NCBI GenBank assembly: GCA_964550025.1
Contig: CAZJYI010000014.1
Location: 52,391-116,390, forward strand
Origin: CAZJYI01 sp964550025
Lineage (GTDB): Bacteria; Verrucomicrobiota; Kiritimatiellia; UBA8416; CAYOBW01
Length of the DNA: 64,000 nt
Direction of reading: 5' to 3'
The translations under genes were made by a program, and so were the position numbers. Positions within the stretch are counted from its first letter, which is position 1, and every line of letters begins with the position of its first letter. Shown piece after piece: positions 36,565 to 45,321 of the stretch. The notes under the pieces were generated by a model. That model made no database searches, was not told where the DNA came from, and saw only the letters and a program-made list of their open reading frames with translations.

Positions 36565-37338
36565 CTACCGCAACTGCCAGGTCAGGGCGGAAACGAGGCT
36601 GATGTCGTTGTTCTCCTGCCCGGGCGCGGGGGTGCTGTCGTACTTGTCCTGCACGACAATGCGCAGGCTCATGGTGGCGTTCAGATTGGCCTCTACGCCT
36701 AGCTCTACGGTCAGCAGGTAGTCGTCGAAATCGTCCGTGCGCGGCAGGATCACGGCTTCCTGCCACAGCTTCGCCGTCTCGGAAAGCTGCCACTTCATGT
36801 ACTCGGACGCGCGCAGCGACGCGTAGTCGTCGGTCACACCGCCAACATCTTCGCGCACGTAGGCTAGACCCACATCGGTTTCAATCTTGAACTCGTCACG
36901 ACCGAAGAGGGTTGTGCCGACGCCGGGACCGCCGATGAACCGGTAGTCAACGTCCGCAATGTCATCATGGTCCCATGTCGCATCCACGTAAAGGTAGGGC
37001 ACATCCCACTTGAGCTTGTAGTTGGCCATTGCCTTTGCGTTCTGCGCTGTCGTTTCGTCCCTGGTTTCGCCGGTCTCTTCGTTCTGCGTCACCTCGGTTT
37101 CGCCATAGGCGCCTTCGAGTCCTGCGCGAAAACTATGGCTGCCCTCTTCGTGTTCCGTGCGGAGACTGGCGGAACTGAGCATCGTATCGCTGTTGCCGTG
37201 CGTGAGATCCAGCCCCACGGCGAGCGTCGTCTCCCACGCCTTCTTCTCCGGCTTCTCGGCTGCCGCGTCCTCCTGGCCAAACACTGCGCCGGCAACGAAC
37301 CCGGCAACGACAAGAGCGGTCAAAGTGGTACGGATCAT
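36565..37338 (-). CDS. DUF481 (YdiY-like) outer membrane protein
   Basis: 257 residues with a signal peptide (T-L-T-A-L-V-V-A-G-F-V-A-G-A-V-F-G-Q). The mature part begins W-E-T-T-L-A-V-G-L-D-L-T-H-G-N-S-D, the hallmark of DUF481 salt-induced outer membrane proteins, followed by alternating strands with aromatic ends as in a 10-12-strand barrel. It ends in R (L-T-W-Q-L-R) rather than the usual F. GGAG eight bases upstream supports ATG 37338. Function unknown; lies between secG and trpB2. Confidence 0.82.
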   Translation of the reverse strand: MIRTTLTALVVAGFVAGAVFGQEDAAAEKPEKKAWETTLAVGLDLTHGNSDTMLSSASLRTEHEEGSHSFRAGLEGAYGETEVTQNEETGETRDETTAQNAKAMANYKLKWDVPYLYVDATWDHDDIADVDYRFIGGPGVGTTLFGRDEFKIETDVGLAYVREDVGGVTDDYASLRASEYMKWQLSETAKLWQEAVILPRTDDFDDYLLTVELGVEANLNATMSLRIVVQDKYDSTPAPGQENNDISLVSALTWQLR

Positions 37339-37394
37339 CTCGTCTACTCCATGTCTTACGGCTAATCGCAATCAGAACAGGCCGACTTCGCTTC

Positions 37395-38000
37395 CTACGG
37401 AGCGGGTGACGGCTCGGGCGCAGGCGCCGGAGACGGTTCAGGTGCGGGTGCGGGCGCGGGCGCCGGCACGGCCTCCACGGGCGGCACGGCTACCTCGGGC
37501 GCCGCGGGAGGAGCCGGTGCGGCGTCCCCGGGCGGCGGCGTATCCGGAACGACCGGCACAGTCTCGACCACCCCCGGCTGTCCTTCAACGATCGGGACCG
37601 GCGCATCCGGCACGGCGGTGACAGGCACTTCGGGCGGGGCGGGAACATCCGGGACAGGCGGGACGTCGGGACCCGGAGCGGGCGCGCCGCCCGGCATGCC
37701 GGGCTGCCCGGCGGGAAGCGGCTCGGCTTCAACGACTTCCGTCACGGATCCGCGTCTGCCGATGCGTGCCCCCATCCAGGCGAGCACGATCGTGTTGGAA
37801 AGAAAGACGATGGCCAGAATGACGGTCGCCTTGGTCAGCACGTTGCCCATCTGCGCACCGAACAGCGATTCTCCCATCCCCGCCCCGAAGGCCAGTCCCA
37901 TTCCCTGGCTGCGGGTCTTCTGGATCAGAATAACGCCAAGCAGAAGAGCGCTGCAGACGATCTCAACAAACACCAACAGGTATCTCAGTATGTCAAACAT
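37395..38000 (-). CDS. secG: SecG protein translocase subunit with long Pro/Ala-rich tail
   Basis: 201 residues. Residues 1-80 are SecG: transmembrane helix 1 (L-L-V-F-V-E-I-V-C-S-A-L-L-L-G-V-I-L-I-Q), the loop K-T-R-S-Q-G-M-G-L-A-F-G-A-G-M-G-E-S-L-F-G, and transmembrane helix 2. SecG assists SecYEG protein export. Residues about 90-201 are an acidic Pro/Ala/Val-rich extension ending in A-P-A-P-E-P-S-P repeats, longer than the SecG core. It follows tpiA, a common neighbour of secG across bacteria. Confidence 0.9.
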   Translation of the reverse strand: MFDILRYLLVFVEIVCSALLLGVILIQKTRSQGMGLAFGAGMGESLFGAQMGNVLTKATVILAIVFLSNTIVLAWMGARIGRRGSVTEVVEAEPLPAGQPGMPGGAPAPGPDVPPVPDVPAPPEVPVTAVPDAPVPIVEGQPGVVETVPVVPDTPPPGDAAPAPPAAPEVAVPPVEAVPAPAPAPAPEPSPAPAPEPSPAP

Positions 38001-38034
38001 AATACTCCCAACGCGGCGTACGGCCGCAATCGAA

Positions 38035-38098
38035 GTGATCAGTCATCAGTCACCAGTCATCAGTTCCTCACTGACTACCGATCACTGCCAACTGATTA
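38035..38098. repeat. Degenerate heptamer repeat, same family as 15383-15459
   Basis: Units GTGATCA, GTCATCA, GTCACCA, GTCATCA run in tandem from 38035 to 38062. They are the reverse complement of the GATCACT-type units at 15383. More diverged copies continue to about 38098 in the tpiA-secG spacer. Confidence 0.7.
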
Positions 38099-38170
38099 CT
38101 TGCATTCATTGTCAGCGATTTGCGCCTCGTCTCCCGCGCACAGGACGTACAGAAGTGACGGCTTCAGACT

Positions 38171-38941
38171 CTATCCCTGGTTGGCCGCTTTCACGACTTC
38201 GACAAACGGACGCGCCTCCAGTGCGGCGCCACCGATCAGGCCGCCGTCGATATCGGGCTGTGCAAACAGGCCTTCGGCGTTGGCGGGCTTCACGCTGCCG
38301 CCGTACTGGATACGGATCGACGAGGCTACGTCTTCGCCACCGATCTCCGCCAGCGTGGAGCGGATCAGGGCATGCACGTCCTGCGCCTGCTCCGGCGTCG
38401 CCGTCAATCCCGTCCCGATGGCCCAGACCGGCTCGTAGGCCACAATGACCTTCCCGAAACCATCTCCCAGGTCGGCCAGGCTTCCCTTGACCTGCGACGT
38501 CACAACCGCCGCGGTCTGCTCCGCCTGGCGCTGTTCCAGCGTCTCACCCACGCACACGATCGGCGTCAGCGTGGCCGCCAGGGCCGCCTTCACCTTGCGA
38601 TTCACGATCTCGTCGTCCTCGCCGAAGAGTGCGCGGCGCTCGCTGTGCCCGAGAATGACGTAGTGGCAATACAGGTCGCGCAGCATACCGGCCGAAATCT
38701 CACCCGTGTACGCACCGCTGCTTTCCCAGTACATGTTCTGTGCACCGAGCTTGATTGTCGTGTTGGAGATCGCTTCCCCCACGGTCTGCAACGCGGTGAA
38801 CGGCGGACAGAGGACCACGTCCACTTCCCGGTACTCCGCGAGGTCCATCTTGATCCCGGCAGCCAGATCGGCGGCATCCGCCGTCGTCTTGTTCATCTTC
38901 CAGTTGCCGGCCACGATTTTCTTTCTGTACTTCTTAGGCAT
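38171..38941 (-). CDS. tpiA: Triose-phosphate isomerase
   Basis: A 256-residue TIM barrel interconverting glyceraldehyde-3-phosphate and dihydroxyacetone phosphate. G-N-W-K-M-N (K15), catalytic H99 in L-G-H-S-E-R-R, E170 in A-Y-E-P-V-W-A-I-G-T-G, and the phosphate loop G-G-A-A-L are all present. GAGGGA precedes the ATG. It lies 50 bp after pgk in the gap-pgk-tpiA glycolytic cluster. Confidence 0.97.
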   Translation of the reverse strand: MPKKYRKKIVAGNWKMNKTTADAADLAAGIKMDLAEYREVDVVLCPPFTALQTVGEAISNTTIKLGAQNMYWESSGAYTGEISAGMLRDLYCHYVILGHSERRALFGEDDEIVNRKVKAALAATLTPIVCVGETLEQRQAEQTAAVVTSQVKGSLADLGDGFGKVIVAYEPVWAIGTGLTATPEQAQDVHALIRSTLAEIGGEDVASSIRIQYGGSVKPANAEGLFAQPDIDGGLIGGAALEARPFVEVVKAANQG

Positions 38942-38991
38942 GTCCCGTCCCTCTGCAAAGGTGTCTCAAAACACGGCAGGTTCTTCTCTCG

Positions 38992-40245
38992 TCAATTCCT
39001 ATCACTGAGAGCCGCTATCCCCGGCAACTCCTTCCCCTCCAGGAACTCCAGGCTGGCGCCCCCGCCCGTGCTGATGTGGGTCATGTTCGATGCAAGCCCA
39101 CTCTTGTTCACGGCGCTGACGCTATCGCCGCCACCAATGATGCTAACGCAGTCCGCGTCGGCCACGGCCTTGCATACGGCCATCGTCCCCTCCGCAAACG
39201 GCTCCATCTCGAAACAGCCCATCGGCCCGTTCCAGACGACGGTCTTCGCCGTCGACACGAGTGCGGAGAAGTCAGTGATCGTCTCCGGACCGATATCCAA
39301 CGCCATCCATCCGGCCTCAATGTCCTTCTCGCCGACCACTTTGGCCGTCGCGTCGGCGCTGAAGGCGTCCGCCACAACGTGGTCGATCGGCAGCACAAGC
39401 TTTACGCCCTTCCGGGCCAGCTCGTCCAGCGTTTCCTTCGCCATCGCCACCCGCTCGTCTTCGACCAGGGAGGCGCCAATCGGAATGCCGAGCGCACGAT
39501 AGAAGGTGTAGACCATGCCGCCGCCGACCAGAATCACGTCCACCTTGTCCGCCAGGTTCTTCAGGACGTCGATCTTGCCGCTGATCTTGGCGCCGCCAAT
39601 GATGGCAACAAACGGGTGCTCCGGACTGGCCACGGCCTGTCCCAGGTACTTGATTTCCTTCTCCAGGAGGAACCCCGCCACGCAGTCCTCGAAATGCGCG
39701 GTGACCACGGCCATCGACGCATGGGCGCGGTGTGCCGTCCCGAAGGCGTCGTTCACGTAGACGTCACCCAGCTTCGCGAGCTGCTGCGCGAACGCGTCCT
39801 GCCGTGTCTTCATCTCGGCCTTTGCCGCGGCCTTTTCCTCGTCCGTGGCGTCATCGGCAAGTTTCACCTTGCCCTCTTCCTCGGGATGGAAGCGGAGGTT
39901 CTCCAGCACGAGGACATCGCCGGGCAGGAGAGCCGCGGCCATGGCTTCAACCGTTTCGCCAATGCAGTCAGGTGCGAACGCCACGTCCTTGCCCAGCAGC
40001 TCGGACAGGCGCGTTGCGGCGGGTCGGAGGCTGAGCTCCGGTTTCACCGCGCCCTTCGGGCGGCCGCAGTGGCTCATCAGAACAAGAGAGGCCCCTTCCC
40101 CGAGCACGTGTTCGATCGTTGGCAGAGCCGCGCGGATGCGCGTATCGTCAGTCACGGTTGTGCCATCGAGCGGGACGTTGAAATCCACCCGCATCAGGAC
40201 CCGTTTCCCCCGCAGGTCCACATCGCGGACCGTCTTCTTGTTCAT
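38992..40245 (-). CDS. pgk: Phosphoglycerate kinase
   Basis: 417 residues. N-terminal R-V-D-F-N-V-P-L-D-G substrate loop, S-H-C-G-R-P-K-G, then the C-terminal nucleotide domain with I-G-G-A-K-I-S-G-K and the end motif G-G-G-D-S-V-S-A-V. It transfers phosphate from 1,3-bisphosphoglycerate to ADP. It is separated from gap by 88 bp that holds a strong hairpin. Confidence 0.97.
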   Translation of the reverse strand: MNKKTVRDVDLRGKRVLMRVDFNVPLDGTTVTDDTRIRAALPTIEHVLGEGASLVLMSHCGRPKGAVKPELSLRPAATRLSELLGKDVAFAPDCIGETVEAMAAALLPGDVLVLENLRFHPEEEGKVKLADDATDEEKAAAKAEMKTRQDAFAQQLAKLGDVYVNDAFGTAHRAHASMAVVTAHFEDCVAGFLLEKEIKYLGQAVASPEHPFVAIIGGAKISGKIDVLKNLADKVDVILVGGGMVYTFYRALGIPIGASLVEDERVAMAKETLDELARKGVKLVLPIDHVVADAFSADATAKVVGEKDIEAGWMALDIGPETITDFSALVSTAKTVVWNGPMGCFEMEPFAEGTMAVCKAVADADCVSIIGGGDSVSAVNKSGLASNMTHISTGGGASLEFLEGKELPGIAALSDRN

Positions 40246-40273
40246 CGTGTTCTTCCTGTTGGCGTGAGAAAGA

Positions 40274-40303
40274 CACTGGGACCGGCCGCCGGCCGTCCCA
40301 GTG
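40274..40303 (-). terminator. Hairpin in the gap-pgk spacer
   Basis: CACTGGGAC pairs with GTCCCAGTG (9 bp), continued past a bulged base by GGCC/GGCC. On the minus strand TCTTTCT follows. It may be a partial terminator or a stabilising processing site that lets gap be expressed above pgk. Confidence 0.6.
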
Positions 40304-40333
40304 CCTCCCGTGCTGTTCTTCTCAGTTCTGGGG

Positions 40334-41341
40334 TTACGCGACCGAATCCATATGGGCGATCAGGTCGAGCACCTTGCAGGAGTATCCCCACTCATTGTCG
40401 TACCAGGAGACGACCTTCACGAAATGGTCGGTCAGGGAGATGCCCGCGTTGGCGTCGAATACGCTCGTGCAGGTCTCGCCGATAAAATCGCTGGAAACGA
40501 CATCGTCCTCGGTGTAGCCCAAAACGCCCTTCATGGCGCCTTCGGAAGCGGCTTTCATGGCAGCCTTGATCGCGTCGTAGGACGCCGCGTTCTCCAACCT
40601 GCAGGTGAGGTCGACGACCGACACGTCCAGCGTCGGCACGCGGAACGCCATGCCCGTCAACTTGCCGTTCAGGTCCGGAATGACCTTGCCGACGGCCTTT
40701 GCGGCGCCGGTGCTGGCCGGGATGATATTGCCGGAGGCCGCGCGGCCGTCGCGCCACTTCTTGCCCGAGGGGCCGTCCGCAACCTTCTGCGTCGCCGTCA
40801 TGGCATGCACCGTCGTCATCAGGCCTTCGGTGATCGTGAAGCTGTCGTGCAGCACTTTGGCCACGGGGGCAAGGCAGTTCGTCGTGCAGGAAGCGTTACT
40901 GACAAACTGCATATCCGGCGTGTACGTGTCGCTGTTGACGCCCATGACGAACATCGGCGTGTCGTCCTTGGACGGCGCCGACATCACGACGCGCTTGGCG
41001 CCGCCGTCGATATGGCCCTGGGCCTTCTCCTTCGTCAGGAACACGCCCGTGGATTCCACGACGTAGTCGGCGCCGCAGGCGCCCCAGGGGATGTCCGCCG
41101 GATTCATCTCGGCGGCAACCGCACTGGCCTGGCCGTCGACAACCAGTTTCCCGTCCTGGGCGGACACGTCCGTGCGGAGCCGGCCGTGCACCGTGTCGTA
41201 CTCAACCAGGTACGCCATGTATTCCGGATCGAGGAACGGATCGTTGATCCCCACGACTTCGATGTCGTCGCGCTTGAGTGCCGCCCTGTAGACCAGACGC
41301 CCGATTCTGCCAAACCCGTTGATACCTACCTTTATTGCCAT
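40334..41341 (-). CDS. gap: Glyceraldehyde-3-phosphate dehydrogenase, type I
   Basis: 335 residues. NAD-binding G-I-N-G-F-G-R-I-G-R (6-15) and the catalytic C152 in S-N-A-S-C-T-T-N-C-L-A-P identify the phosphorylating enzyme; W-Y-D-N-E-W-G-Y lies near the C-terminus. AGGAAAGGGAAG precedes the ATG. It is the first gene of the glycolytic cluster; the upstream 174 bp should hold the promoter, though I see no convincing boxes. Confidence 0.97.
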   Translation of the reverse strand: MAIKVGINGFGRIGRLVYRAALKRDDIEVVGINDPFLDPEYMAYLVEYDTVHGRLRTDVSAQDGKLVVDGQASAVAAEMNPADIPWGACGADYVVESTGVFLTKEKAQGHIDGGAKRVVMSAPSKDDTPMFVMGVNSDTYTPDMQFVSNASCTTNCLAPVAKVLHDSFTITEGLMTTVHAMTATQKVADGPSGKKWRDGRAASGNIIPASTGAAKAVGKVIPDLNGKLTGMAFRVPTLDVSVVDLTCRLENAASYDAIKAAMKAASEGAMKGVLGYTEDDVVSSDFIGETCTSVFDANAGISLTDHFVKVVSWYDNEWGYSCKVLDLIAHMDSVA

Positions 41342-41515
41342 CGTCTTCCCTTTCCTCCTATCATAGGTAGCTTAGCGTTTCGCGCGCGGGCTAGAACCCT
41401 CCCTTTCAGGGAAAATGCCGAGGCACAAATCCCATCCCGAACGCATTGACTGTAGACGAATGAACTCCCGTCTCTTCAGACAGGGCCAGTAATCTAGCGG
41501 ACACCCCGAACGCCG

Positions 41516-43480
41516 TCAAACGGCAATTCCACAAAAAAACGGGACCGGAACGTCCAGCGCGTAGGAGACGGCACGGAACAGTTCCGCCTCCTCCACGGTC
41601 ACCCTGCCGTCATGCACGAGGCAGCGCAGGCAGGCGGCGACGATCCGCTTTTTGAGCTTCGGGGTGGCGAGGGCCAGGCGGTCGAGACACGCGTCGACTT
41701 CGCTCAGCGCACACTCCCCGGGAGCCGCAAACCCGATTCTCACCTTCGGTTCGCCCAGCCCGGCCGCCGCGGCGGCAAAGGCCTCGCCGGCGGCCGCCTG
41801 GTCGTCGTGTCCGAAACGGGCGAGCGTCGACAACAGGATCGAGCATTCGCGGGCGAGCCCCCGCATGGCGTAGACCCGCGCGCCCCCGGTACGCGGCCCG
41901 CCGAACCGCGCCTCGAGATTGCGGACCAGGCTGTGGAACAGAGTGTATTCGAAGAGATCGATTTCCTCGTCGGCCGCGGCCAGGGCCTCGACGTTCGCCC
42001 GAAACGCCCGGTATTCGGGTTCAGAGAGCGCCTTCAGGGCGGGAATGCACAGGTCCACCAGCGGCAGGGCGTAGTCCTCCGCGAGCTGGTCAACCATGCC
42101 CGCAAGCCGTTGCGCCGCAGTCAAAACGGTCGGGTCGGCATGCCGCCGCAGCCGTTCGAGCTGCCTGTCCCGAATGCTCTCCCGGGCGTCGAGCAGGAGG
42201 GCATGTACGAGCGCGCGGGCCTCCAGCGGGTCGCGGCAAGCCTCGAGCACCTCGTCAGGCAGGGCCGCCAGCACGCTCCGGACGGCCTCCACGTGTCGGC
42301 GCATCGGTGCGCCGATGGATTCGATAACGGTCTCCGGCCGCACCGCGAAGGGCTTGCCGCGCGAAAGGACGGGCGCCGGTTGCGCCAGCGGCCGAACGGC
42401 GTCGATGCCGGCGACCGGCGCCCCCACGGGGGCCGGGTGTGCCGGCTCGAGGACCGGGATCTCACCGGCAAAGGAGGGGTCAATGCGCTGGATGCGCTCC
42501 TCGAGCGGCGGATGCGTCGCCATCATTCGGGCAAGAGACATCTTGCGCGCCTGCCCGAAGAACATGTGGCTGGCATCCTCGGCCCGGGGGGTCGCGATGA
42601 GCGCGCCGCGCACCAGTCCGCCGATCTTGCGCAGCGCCCCGGCCAGACCGTCGGGATTGCGCGTGAACTGGACGGACGCCGCATCGGCCAGGAACTCCCG
42701 CTGGCGGGAAACGGCCGCCTTGATCAAGCGGCCGAAAAAGACCCCCACGTAGCCGACGATCATCAAACCAAGCCCGGCAAGAAAGATCGCGGCTACCGCC
42801 CCGCCGCCCTTCCCGCCCCGTGTCCGGACGCGTGTTCTGCCCATGGAACGGACGAGCGTCTGTCCCATCACGGCCAGCATGAGGATCCCGAACACGATGC
42901 CCATGAGGCGGATGTTGAGTCGCATGTCCCCGTTCAAAATGTGGCTGAACTCGTGGCCGATAACGCCCTGCAGCTCGTCGCGGTCCAGTTGCTCGACCGT
43001 GCCGCGCGTCACGCCGATCACGGCATCCGAAGGGTGGTATCCCGCGGCAAACGCGTTGATCGCACCTTCTTCGTCCATGATGTAAACGGGTGGCGTCGGC
43101 ACGCCCGAGGCAATGGCCATCTCCTCCACCACGTTGAGCAGGCGCCGTTCCGCCAGGTCCGTGGTATTGGGACTGACGGAACGCCCGCCGAGCATCTCGG
43201 CTACCGTGGCGCCCCCGCCGCGACCGAGGCGGAGCACTTCGAATACCGAACCGCCGAGGATGACGATCAGCGTTGCACCGGACGAGATCGCCAGCAGCGT
43301 GGGGTTCCAGAAGCGAAGCGCGGACGCCGAGTCGCCTTGCAGCTTTGCCCCGAGCATACCGGTCACCAAGGCGGCCACGAGGTAGACTCCCAGCGCAATC
43401 AGGACGACGGCCAGCAGGAAGTACAGCACCAGTATGCCTGTCTTCCTGCGAGCCTGGTCCTGGCTGGCGAAAAAGTCCAT
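41516..43480 (-). CDS. HtpX-like M48 membrane metalloprotease with C-terminal TerB-like domain
   Basis: A 654-residue protein. Two transmembrane helices (about 15-44, 58-84), the zinc motif H176-E-F-S-H180 in V-I-G-H-E-F-S-H-I-L-N-G-D, two further helices (about 190-210, 228-252) and the downstream glutamate helix E-F-L-A-D-A-A-S-V. HtpX-type enzymes degrade damaged membrane proteins. The second half (about 330-654) is unusual for HtpX, which is normally about 290 residues. Its last 60 residues (C-L-V-H-D-G-R-V-T-V-E-E-A-E-L-F-R-A-V) look like a TerB-type helical domain. The ATG shares a base with the lemA stop (TGATG). Confidence 0.9.
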   Translation of the reverse strand: MDFFASQDQARRKTGILVLYFLLAVVLIALGVYLVAALVTGMLGAKLQGDSASALRFWNPTLLAISSGATLIVILGGSVFEVLRLGRGGGATVAEMLGGRSVSPNTTDLAERRLLNVVEEMAIASGVPTPPVYIMDEEGAINAFAAGYHPSDAVIGVTRGTVEQLDRDELQGVIGHEFSHILNGDMRLNIRLMGIVFGILMLAVMGQTLVRSMGRTRVRTRGGKGGGAVAAIFLAGLGLMIVGYVGVFFGRLIKAAVSRQREFLADAASVQFTRNPDGLAGALRKIGGLVRGALIATPRAEDASHMFFGQARKMSLARMMATHPPLEERIQRIDPSFAGEIPVLEPAHPAPVGAPVAGIDAVRPLAQPAPVLSRGKPFAVRPETVIESIGAPMRRHVEAVRSVLAALPDEVLEACRDPLEARALVHALLLDARESIRDRQLERLRRHADPTVLTAAQRLAGMVDQLAEDYALPLVDLCIPALKALSEPEYRAFRANVEALAAADEEIDLFEYTLFHSLVRNLEARFGGPRTGGARVYAMRGLARECSILLSTLARFGHDDQAAAGEAFAAAAAGLGEPKVRIGFAAPGECALSEVDACLDRLALATPKLKKRIVAACLRCLVHDGRVTVEEAELFRAVSYALDVPVPFFCGIAV

Positions 43481-44070
43481 CAGAAGCTGACCTTGGGCGC
43501 TTCGCGGGCCGCATCGTCTTCCGACAGTTCGAACATCTGGGCCGGCCCGAAGCTGAACATGCCGGCCACGATATTCGCCGGAAAGACCTCGCGCTGCGTA
43601 TTGTACGCCATCACGGAGTCGTTGTAGGCCTGGCGTGAAAAGGCCACCTTGTTCTCGGTCGAGGTCAGTTCTTCCTGAAGCGACAGCATGTTCTGGTTGG
43701 CCTTCAGGTCCGGGTAGGACTCGGCCAGTGCGAAGAGGCGCCCCAGCGACTGGGTCAACGCATTTTCCGCGCCCACGAGCCCCTGGATGGCGGCGGCATT
43801 GGAGGGATCGAGTGCCGCGGCCTTGCCCGCGTCCACGGCACGCGTGCGCGCCTGGATTACGGCCTCGAGCGTCTCGCGCTCGTGTTTCATGTAGCCCTTG
43901 GCGGTCTCCACCAGGTTCGGAATCAGGTCATGCCGCCGTTTGAGCTGCACGTCAATCTGCGCAAAAGCGTTCTTGAAGCGGTTTCTCAGACGGACCAGCT
44001 TGTTGTATACTCCCACTACCGCAATGGCGATCACGGCCACAACACCCAGAGCGACTATCCAGCCTATCAT
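43480..44070 (-). CDS. lemA: LemA family protein
   Basis: 196 residues. One N-terminal transmembrane helix (about 3-24), then the LemA helical bundle: Y-N-x-L-V-R-L-R-N-R-F-K-N-A-F-A-Q-I-D-V-Q-L-K-R-R-H-D-L-I-P-N-L-V-type signature, E-N-A-L-T-Q-S-L, and the end block Y-N-T-Q-R-E-V-F-P-A-N-I-V-A-G-M-F-S-F. LemA/M48 gene pairs are frequent in bacteria, though what LemA does there is unclear. Translationally coupled to the protease. Confidence 0.93.
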   Translation of the reverse strand: MIGWIVALGVVAVIAIAVVGVYNKLVRLRNRFKNAFAQIDVQLKRRHDLIPNLVETAKGYMKHERETLEAVIQARTRAVDAGKAAALDPSNAAAIQGLVGAENALTQSLGRLFALAESYPDLKANQNMLSLQEELTSTENKVAFSRQAYNDSVMAYNTQREVFPANIVAGMFSFGPAQMFELSEDDAAREAPKVSF

Positions 44071-44197
44071 TTTCTCATCCTCCTCTATATGATGTGCTTT
44101 CTGTTCGTCGTTGTATCACGTTGGGCGGTGCCCGTTCATTACAAATCCAGTCGTTCTTTGTAAGCCCGGTTTAGTACCAAAAAGCTCCATCAACCCC

Positions 44198-44227
44198 TTG
44201 ACTTGGCCGTGGGGAGTAACGTACTAT
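44198..44227 (+). promoter_or_regulatory. Promoter for the exported-protein gene at 44368
   Basis: TTGACT at 44198-44203, an 18-bp spacer, and TACTAT at 44222-44227. The resulting leader would be about 135 nt and contains a perfect GCGGCC-tgcc-GGCCGC hairpin near 44297-44312. The rest of the 297-bp divergent region (44071-44367) shows no gene. Confidence 0.55.
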
Positions 44228-44367
44228 GCTTGTGGTTATTGTGTCGGCTTTCTGGGTGTGCACCTTATCCCGGCGCATCATGGTGGAGGGGGAGGCGGCC
44301 TGCCGGCCGCAATTCCTCTGAGAGGGTAGAGACTCTTTTGTCGATTAGCTGGAGGATAACGCGCCTC

Positions 44368-45222
44368 GTGAGATCATCAAAGCTTCGGTGCGGCATTGGC
44401 CTGTACGGGTTCTGTGTTTGCGCATTTCTTTTTGCCGTTACGTATTCCGCCAACGCGGTTGACATGGATCCGCTCTTCCGGGTTGCCGATATCAAGGTGA
44501 CGCCGAAGAAGTCGTTCTGCAACGTGATAAGGCCGGGGAGCACCCAGGTTGTCACCGCCGTTGAAAACAAGGCGTATCCGTACGGCAGCCGCGTCATGGT
44601 GAGCCCGGGGGCCGAGGCCAAGGTCTTCTTCGATCCCATCAACGAGTGCGCGCTCGCCGGCGGCACGGACATCACGCTGCGGTACGACAGCAAGGCGTGC
44701 CGGACGGTACTGCTGCACAACGGCACACTGACCTTCAAGATCGATGAGGAGTTCAAGCCCGACAAGACCATCAACATCGAGACGGCGGGGGGACGCGTCA
44801 GCGCCTTGCAGGGCAAGTTTTCGGTATCGCAGACACAGGCGGGCGCCGAGGGAAGCACGGACGTGACGGTCGCGATCGCCTGCGACGACGGGAAGGCCAG
44901 CTTCAAGGGTGTTGATTTCCAGGTGGCCGAGCTCGACCACGAAGACACGGTCACGCTCGCCTCAACGCTGGACAAGGGATTCGTCAAGGTCGTCAACACA
45001 AAAGGCGGGTTCACGGTCGGCATTCGCGATGCGGAAGGGAACCCGCGGGACGTCCCCGTCAAACCGGGGCAGGCACTGAAGATCTGGCGCAAGCCTCTTA
45101 TCACCGGCAGAAGCGCGGCCGTGACAATCCTCATCACCTCGACCGAAGGCAAACTTTTGACGACCCCTGAAGGGACACTTGATAAGAACGCCAAGATTTC
45201 GTATAGAGCAGAGATACAGTAA
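44368..45222 (+). CDS. Exported FecR-like beta-rich protein, function unknown
   Basis: 284 residues from GTG 44368. The signal peptide reads G-L-Y-G-F-C-V-C-A-F-L-F-A-V-T-Y-S-A-N-A. The mature protein is a regular succession of beta strands with G-S-R-V-M-V-S-P-G-A-E-A, L-H-N-G-T-L-T-F and T-A-G-G-R-V-S-A-L-Q-G-K-F-S-V, the pattern of FecR-type jelly-roll domains. GGAGG lies 12 bases ahead, longer than ideal, and no better start exists before the signal peptide. Alone on its transcript or with the next gene 99 bp on. Confidence 0.65.
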   Translation: MRSSKLRCGIGLYGFCVCAFLFAVTYSANAVDMDPLFRVADIKVTPKKSFCNVIRPGSTQVVTAVENKAYPYGSRVMVSPGAEAKVFFDPINECALAGGTDITLRYDSKACRTVLLHNGTLTFKIDEEFKPDKTINIETAGGRVSALQGKFSVSQTQAGAEGSTDVTVAIACDDGKASFKGVDFQVAELDHEDTVTLASTLDKGFVKVVNTKGGFTVGIRDAEGNPRDVPVKPGQALKIWRKPLITGRSAAVTILITSTEGKLLTTPEGTLDKNAKISYRAEIQ

Positions 45223-45321
45223 CGCAGGAGTTGGTGGAGGAGAGAGGGTTTTGCCGGCATGCTTTGGAGCGGGTCGGCTATCAAGGGCAAAGGCAGTAGA
45301 GTTCAGTGGAAAGGAGCGAGG

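Noticed and set aside
38035..38062. Heptamer array as a regulatory iteron or replication origin
   Set aside because: There is no DnaA-box cluster, no AT-rich unwinding region and no rep or dnaA gene nearby.
41612..43627. Plus-strand open frame of 671 codons opposite the M48 protease gene
   Set aside because: It is rich in Arg/Gly/His without domains; the minus strand has the H-E-x-x-H metalloprotease motif and membrane helices.
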